Source: Caballeronia insecticola
GTDB taxonomy: Bacteria; Pseudomonadota; Gammaproteobacteria; Burkholderiales; Burkholderiaceae
NCBI RefSeq assembly: GCF_000402035.1
Contig: NC_021287.1
Coordinates: 372,001-436,000 of the forward strand
DNA length: 64,000 nt
Direction of reading: 5' to 3'
Part shown: one piece after another, positions 59,488-64,000 of the stretch
Position numbering within the stretch: the stretch's first letter is position 1
Layout: each line of letters begins with the position of its first letter
Notes under the pieces: model-generated
The model's database searches: none
What the model saw: the letters and a program-made list of their open reading frames with translations, nothing else
Told to the model about the DNA's origin: nothing
Program-made: the position numbers and the translations under genes

Positions 59488-60396
59488 TTAGTCGCGCAGT
59501 TCGTCTTCGTCGTCGCTTGTGTGGTGATGTTGTTGCTGCGCGAGATTCGGCACGCGCCGCACGAGGAGGACGTGGATCTGACGGGCGTCCCCGCGCTGGA
59601 TCTCGAACACGAAGTCGTCGATGCGCACCTTCTCGCCTCGATGCGGCACGCGCCCGAAGCGATGCGTGACGAGGCCGCCGATGGTGTCGACTTCCTCGTC
59701 GGAGAAATCGGCGCCGAGCGCTTCGTTGAACTGCTCGATGCCGGTGAGCGCGCGCACGCGATACTTGCCGTCGGGCGTCGCGATGATGTTGCCGGCTTCC
59801 TCGTCGAAGTCGTATTCGTCCTCGATGTCGCCGACAATCTGCTCCAGCACGTCCTCGATCGTGATGAGGCCGGCGACGCCGCCGTATTCATCGACGACGA
59901 TCGCAATGTGATTGCGATTCACACGAAAGTCGTGCAGCAGCACGTTCAGACGCTTCGATTCGGGGATGAAGACGGCGGGGCGCAGCATGCCGCGTACGTC
60001 GAATTCCTCTTCGGCGTAATAGCGCAACAGGTCTTTCGCGAGCAGCACGCCGATCACGTTGTCGCGATTGCCCTCGAAGACCGGATAGCGCGAGTGCGCC
60101 TTTTCGAGCACGAACGGGATGAATTCGGCGGGCGTTTCCGCGATATTGATGGCGTCCATCTGCGCGCGCGGCACCATGATGTCGCGCGCGCAGAGGTCTG
60201 AGACCTGGAAGACGCCTTCGATCATCGAGAGCGAATCGGCGTCGAGCAGGTTGCGCTCGTGCGCGTCCTGAAGCACTTCGAGAAGTTCGTCGCGCGATTC
60301 GGGCTCGTGTGAGATGAAATCGGTCAGGCGTTCGAGAAGCGAGCGCTTTTCCTGCGGTTTGTCGGTATGGCGTCGACTGGGATAGGGTTCGTTCAT
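59488..60396 (-). CDS. corC: CBS-domain magnesium/cobalt efflux protein CorC
   Basis: The 302-residue cytosolic protein has a CBS pair (ARDIMVPRAQMDAINIAETP, SRYPVFEGNRDNVIGVLLAKD, then NRNHIAIVVDEYGGVAGLITIEDVLEQIVG) and a CorC/HlyC C-terminal domain (VDTIGGLVTHRFGRVPHRGE). The family aids magnesium and cobalt efflux or CorA function. It is 77 bp upstream of lnt, and a ChaC-like gene separates it from ybeY. Confidence 0.94.
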   Translation of the reverse strand: MNEPYPSRRHTDKPQEKRSLLERLTDFISHEPESRDELLEVLQDAHERNLLDADSLSMIEGVFQVSDLCARDIMVPRAQMDAINIAETPAEFIPFVLEKAHSRYPVFEGNRDNVIGVLLAKDLLRYYAEEEFDVRGMLRPAVFIPESKRLNVLLHDFRVNRNHIAIVVDEYGGVAGLITIEDVLEQIVGDIEDEYDFDEEAGNIIATPDGKYRVRALTGIEQFNEALGADFSDEEVDTIGGLVTHRFGRVPHRGEKVRIDDFVFEIQRGDARQIHVLLVRRVPNLAQQQHHHTSDDEDELRD

Positions 60397-60597
60397 AGCG
60401 GAGCGCCCGGGAGTTCCCGGGCGCAGGTTAGCGGAAAGTTAAGCATACACCAAGGCAAAACGCGGGCTGCGTGGTGCGGCGCGCGTGAAATGAGCCATGC
60501 TAGCCGATAAATATGCGAAAAGTATGTCCAGCCGCGCTCGTTAGCCGAACGGACGATGCCTGCCGCAAACGTCATACGGAAATCGCGACGGTGCACG

Positions 60598-61317
60598 TCA
60601 CGTCCCGCTCTGCGCCTGACATCGTCTGAGCAGCGCTTCCAGCGCACGATCCGGCATGCCGCTTTCGCGCAGCGCCTCGACGGTGCGGCTGACATAGTCG
60701 AGCGTCGTGCCGTAGCGTCCGCTCGCGCAGCCGAGCACCGCGCGCACGACCGGATCGGCAAGCTTGCCCGTGTACGACGCCGCCTCGCGGCGCATGACGA
60801 ACGCCAGCGCCTCGACGCGCCGTCCGTCGGCGAGCAGGCACGGCAGCCACGCGGGCCGGTAGGAGCCCATCGGCATTTCGCGTCGCCACAGCACTTCGAG
60901 ATGCTCGGTCGCATCGGCGCCCGCGAGCCGGAACGCCATGCCGGTGCACGAGCCACCGCGATCGAGCGCCAGCACGAGGCCCGGCTGCTCGGGCGTGCCG
61001 CGATTCACACGCGACCACAAATACAGCCCGCGATGATAGCCGTGCACCTTGCCGCGCACGGCTTCGAGCGTCGGCAGTCCGGGATTCCAGATCAGCGAGC
61101 CGTAACCGAACAGCCACAAATCCGACTTCCGGTCCCAGTCGACGAGCATGGCCTCGCGCGACGCGGCGAGTTCGTCGTCGGACAGAAGCGCCGATTCGCG
61201 CAGCGCCGGCGGATAGTCCGGGCAGGGCGCGGGCGCCGGTTCGGCGTGGGGCGGGGCGGATTGTGGAGAATCGGGCGTCTTGTCGTTCACGGCGCGTTCG
61301 GGACATCGGGCCGGCAT
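60598..61317 (-). CDS. ChaC-like gamma-glutamylcyclotransferase
   Basis: Likely degrades glutathione to 5-oxoproline and Cys-Gly. The 239-residue protein carries the substrate-binding loop LWLFGYGSLIWNPGLP (YGSLxW) and a later Glu in LEVLWRREMPMGSYRPAW, the expected catalytic position in ChaC proteins, then CASGRYGTTLDYVSRTVEAL. It sits between ybeY and corC. The gap to corC (201 bp) contains no gene. Confidence 0.9.
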   Translation of the reverse strand: MPARCPERAVNDKTPDSPQSAPPHAEPAPAPCPDYPPALRESALLSDDELAASREAMLVDWDRKSDLWLFGYGSLIWNPGLPTLEAVRGKVHGYHRGLYLWSRVNRGTPEQPGLVLALDRGGSCTGMAFRLAGADATEHLEVLWRREMPMGSYRPAWLPCLLADGRRVEALAFVMRREAASYTGKLADPVVRAVLGCASGRYGTTLDYVSRTVEALRESGMPDRALEALLRRCQAQSGT

Positions 61318-61342
61318 CGGACCGGTTTCAGGTCAAAGGCAC

Positions 61343-61807
61343 TTAGCTCAACGGCACATAAGGATCGGAAAATCCCAGAGACTGCATGATATCCGTCTCG
61401 ATCGATTCCATCTCTTGCGCCTCGCTTTCGACTTCGTGGTCGTAGCCCTGCGCATGCAGCGTGCCGTGAACGATCAGATGCGCGTAATGTGCGGCCAGCG
61501 GCTTGCCCTGTTCGGCTGCCTCGCGCTCGACGACCGGACAGCACAGAATCAGATCGCCCGTGACGGGATCGTCCTCCGATTCCGCGTAGGCAAAGGTCAG
61601 CACGTTGGTCGCGTAGTCCTTCTGCCGATACGTCCGGTTGAGCAACCGGCCTTCTTCTTCGTCGACGAAGCGCACGGTCAGCTCGGCGTCCGCGAACAGC
61701 GACGCCTTGATCCAGCGCACGACGGTCGCACGCGGCAAGATCACCTTGTGCGACGGAAACGCTTTCGCCGCGGGAAACTGGAGCGTGAGGGTGAGACGCG
61801 GCGTCAT
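61343..61807 (-). CDS. ybeY: Endoribonuclease YbeY
   Basis: Zinc endoribonuclease involved in 16S rRNA 3' maturation and quality control. The 154-residue protein has the metal site [20 protein letters not shown] (H...H...H) and the family region [19 protein letters not shown]. Its ATG at 61807 overlaps the phoH stop by 4 bases (ATGA), indicating translational coupling. Confidence 0.97.
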   Translation of the reverse strand: MTPRLTLTLQFPAAKAFPSHKVILPRATVVRWIKASLFADAELTVRFVDEEEGRLLNRTYRQKDYATNVLTFAYAESEDDPVTGDLILCCPVVEREAAEQGKPLAAHYAHLIVHGTLHAQGYDHEVESEAQEMESIETDIMQSLGFSDPYVPLS

Positions 61808-62925
61808 TCGGACTTGGGCGCTTGCTGCGATTGTTGCTGTGCCGCACGCGCGGCCTCGGCGAGCGCGGCGTCCTTTTGCGATTGCGCGTCATAAGCCTCG
61901 ACGATGCGCGCGACGAGCGGATGCCGCACCACGTCCGCCGACGTGAAATGCGTGATCGCGATGCCGCGCACTTCCGACAGCACGTGCTGCGCTTCGATCA
62001 GCCCGCTCTTGTGGCCGCGCGGCAGGTCGACCTGCGTGGTGTCGCCGGTGACGACCGCTTTCGAGCCGAAACCGATGCGCGTGAGGAACATCTTCATCTG
62101 CTCGGGCGTGGTGTTCTGCGCTTCGTCGAGAATGATGAACGCGTGGTTCAGCGTGCGGCCGCGCATATAGGCGAGCGGCGCGATTTCGATCATCTGGCGC
62201 TCGAACATCTTCGCGGTTTTATCGAAGCCGAGCAGATCGTAGAGCGCGTCGTACAGCGGCCGCAGATACGGATCGACCTTCTGCGCGAGATCGCCCGGCA
62301 GGAAGCCGAGCCGCTCGCCCGCTTCCACAGCCGGCCGCGTCAGCACGATGCGTTTCACCTGATCGCGCTCCAGCGCATCGACCGCGCACGCGACCGCGAG
62401 GTAGGTCTTGCCCGTGCCCGCCGGCCCGATGCCGAAGGTCACGTCGTGCGACAGGATCTGCTTCAGATATTCGCGCTGTGCGGGCGTGCGTCCGCGCAGG
62501 TCGGCGCGGCGCGTGTACAGCTTCGGACCGTGATCTTCGTCTTCGCCGAGATCGATGGTTGCGCTCGGCTCGTCGAACGGATGATCCGGATCGCCGCGAA
62601 AGCGCGGATCGGCCTCGTCACCGTTCGCTTCGCGGGCGTCTTTCGCGCGTCGCGTCGCATGGCGTGCTTCGACGAGCGCGAGCTGGATGTCATCGACGGA
62701 AATCGGATCGCGCGCGCGGTTGTAGAAGTTTTCGAGCGCCGCGAGCGCGACTTTCGCGCCACGGCCGCGAATCGAAATCTTGTGGCCGCGCCGCGACAGC
62801 GTCACGTCGAGCGCCTGCTCGATCTGCCGCAGGTTTTCGTCGAGCGGGCCGCAGAGGTTGGCGAGCCGCGCGTTGTCCTCGCGCGGAGCGGTGAATTCCA
62901 GATGCTGCGTGGGAGCGTTCTTCAA
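61804..62925 (-). CDS. phoH: PhoH family ATPase (YbeZ)
   Basis: The 373-residue protein has an N-terminal KH-like region, an acidic insert (about 100-125) and the PhoH P-loop domain with [58 protein letters not shown] and [14 protein letters not shown]. YbeZ proteins interact with YbeY. Its stop overlaps the ybeY start, and miaB is 21 bp upstream. Confidence 0.95.
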   Translation of the reverse strand: MKNAPTQHLEFTAPREDNARLANLCGPLDENLRQIEQALDVTLSRRGHKISIRGRGAKVALAALENFYNRARDPISVDDIQLALVEARHATRRAKDAREANGDEADPRFRGDPDHPFDEPSATIDLGEDEDHGPKLYTRRADLRGRTPAQREYLKQILSHDVTFGIGPAGTGKTYLAVACAVDALERDQVKRIVLTRPAVEAGERLGFLPGDLAQKVDPYLRPLYDALYDLLGFDKTAKMFERQMIEIAPLAYMRGRTLNHAFIILDEAQNTTPEQMKMFLTRIGFGSKAVVTGDTTQVDLPRGHKSGLIEAQHVLSEVRGIAITHFTSADVVRHPLVARIVEAYDAQSQKDAALAEAARAAQQQSQQAPKSE

Positions 62926-62946
62926 GGTGAACTTGAGTTCCTGTCT

Positions 62947-64000
62947 TTAATGCGCCAACTCGGGCGCCATCACCAACTCGCCGCGCAGCGAGTGCGGATA
63001 GGCATGGATGATCTTCACGTCGATCATCTGGCCGATCAGCCGCGCGTGCGATTCCACGGGCGCCGGAAAATTCACGACGCGGTTATTCTGCGTGCGCCCG
63101 GCGAGTTCGTTCGGATCTTTGCGCGCCGGACGCTCGACCAGAATGCGTTCGATCTTGCCGACCATCGACGCGCTGATGCGCTGCACGTTTTCTTCGATCG
63201 TCGCCTGCAAGTGTTGCAGACGCTTCAGCTTGACTTCGCGCGGCGTGTCGTCGTGCAGATTCGCGGCGGGCGTGCCGGGACGCGGGCTGTAGATAAACGA
63301 GAAGCTCGTGTCGTAGCTCATCTCGTCGACGAGCGTCATCATCTTGTTGAAATCGTCCTCGGTCTCGCCGGGGAAGCCGACGATGAAGTCCGTCGACAGC
63401 GACAAATCCGGGCGGATCGCGCGCAGGCGGCGGATCACCGACTTGTATTCGAGCACGGTGTAGCCGCGCTTCATCGCCATCAGAATGCGATCCGAGCCGT
63501 GCTGCACAGGAAGATGCAGATGCGAGACGAGCTTCGGCACCTTCGCGTAAGTGTCGATCAGGCGCTGCGTGAATTCCTTCGGATGCGAGGTCGTGTAGCG
63601 AATGCGCTCGATGCCCGGCACTTCCGCGACGTATTCGATGAGCGTCGCAAAATCCGCGATTTCAGACGAACCCAGGGTCAACGCGCCCCGATACGCATTC
63701 ACGTTCTGGCCGAGCAGCGTGACTTCGCGCACCCCCTGATCGGCCAAGCCGGCGATTTCGGTGAGGACGTCATCGAGCGGGCGCGACACTTCCTCGCCGC
63801 GCGTGTAGGGCACGACGCAATAGCTGCAGTACTTGCTGCAGCCTTCCATGATCGACACGAACGCGCTCGGGCCGTCCACGCGCGCGGGCGGCAGATGATC
63901 GAACTTTTCGATTTCCGGAAACGTGATGTCGACCTGCGCGCGGCCGGTGGCGCGGCGCTGATCGATCATCGCGGGCAAGCGATGCAGCGTCTGCGGACCG
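62947..64000 (-). CDS. miaB: tRNA-2-methylthio-N6-dimethylallyladenosine synthase MiaB (N terminus missing)
   Basis: Radical-SAM enzyme adding the methylthio group at A37 of tRNAs. The visible 351 residues start in mid-frame at the window edge ([15 protein letters not shown]) and contain the radical-SAM cluster motif [20 protein letters not shown] (CxxxCxxC). Further motifs are [13 protein letters not shown] and [20 protein letters not shown], and a TRAM domain ends the protein. About 100 N-terminal residues lie outside the window. It heads the miaB-phoH-ybeY run. Confidence 0.96.
   Translation of the reverse strand, partial: GPQTLHRLPAMIDQRRATGRAQVDITFPEIEKFDHLPPARVDGPSAFVSIMEGCSKYCSYCVVPYTRGEEVSRPLDDVLTEIAGLADQGVREVTLLGQNVNAYRGALTLGSSEIADFATLIEYVAEVPGIERIRYTTSHPKEFTQRLIDTYAKVPKLVSHLHLPVQHGSDRILMAMKRGYTVLEYKSVIRRLRAIRPDLSLSTDFIVGFPGETEDDFNKMMTLVDEMSYDTSFSFIYSPRPGTPAANLHDDTPREVKLKRLQHLQATIEENVQRISASMVGKIERILVERPARKDPNELAGRTQNNRVVNFPAPVESHARLIGQMIDVKIIHAYPHSLRGELVMAPELAH

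Overview
The window is a GC-rich, gene-dense bacterial chromosome segment. Gene content and order (queA-tgt-yajC-secD, hrcA/nadK/recN, grpE-dnaK-dnaJ, miaB-phoH-ybeY-corC-lnt-glyQS-gmhB-plsC) point to a betaproteobacterium of the Burkholderiaceae, most like Paraburkholderia or Caballeronia. The genus is inferred from recalled family resemblance, not from a search. No rRNA, tRNA, CRISPR array, transposase or integrase was found. Most of it is ordinary core chromosome.

Layout. 1-4.6 kb (minus): queA, tgt, yajC and the start of secD (tRNA queuosine and Sec export). 4.7-10.7 kb (plus): recG, then a peroxide-defence block of oxyR, catalase, a new 50-aa membrane peptide and dps, followed by ubiA and a tandem methyltransferase-like protein. 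13.0-20.1 kb (minus): a putative D-lactate-type dehydrogenase, glcD, glcE, glcF, yggS and proC. 20.4 kb (plus): a cobalamin adenosyltransferase. 20.95-22.79 kb: an AT-rich island with a single gene, an AIPR-family putative phage-defence protein with an Mrr-like nuclease motif at its N terminus. 22.8-24.1 kb (minus): aroG behind a textbook transcription attenuator with a Phe/Tyr/Trp leader peptide. 24.2-31.0 kb (minus): yhdP-like gene, nitrilase-like gene and tldD.

31.2-46.3 kb: glnE; recN and nadK (minus); then hrcA, hemH, hslR, grpE, dnaK, dnaJ and pabBC (plus). The heat-shock block carries sigma-32-like promoters, and a frameshifted thioredoxin-like pseudogene lies between grpE and dnaK. 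46.3-48.3 kb: divergent dgoD and its FadR-type regulator (galactonate catabolism), the regulator probably starting at ATT. 48.3-52.9 kb: a persulfide-dioxygenase-like hydrolase, a DedA-rhodanese fusion, a DMT transporter, gloA and a YgjP-like metallopeptidase. 53.0-64.0 kb (minus): plsC, gmhB, glyS, glyQ, lnt, corC, a ChaC-like gene, ybeY, phoH and a truncated miaB.

The most noteworthy items are the AIPR island, the aroG attenuator, the decayed thioredoxin gene, the ATT start of the galactonate regulator, and several small ORFs with good ribosome-binding sites.
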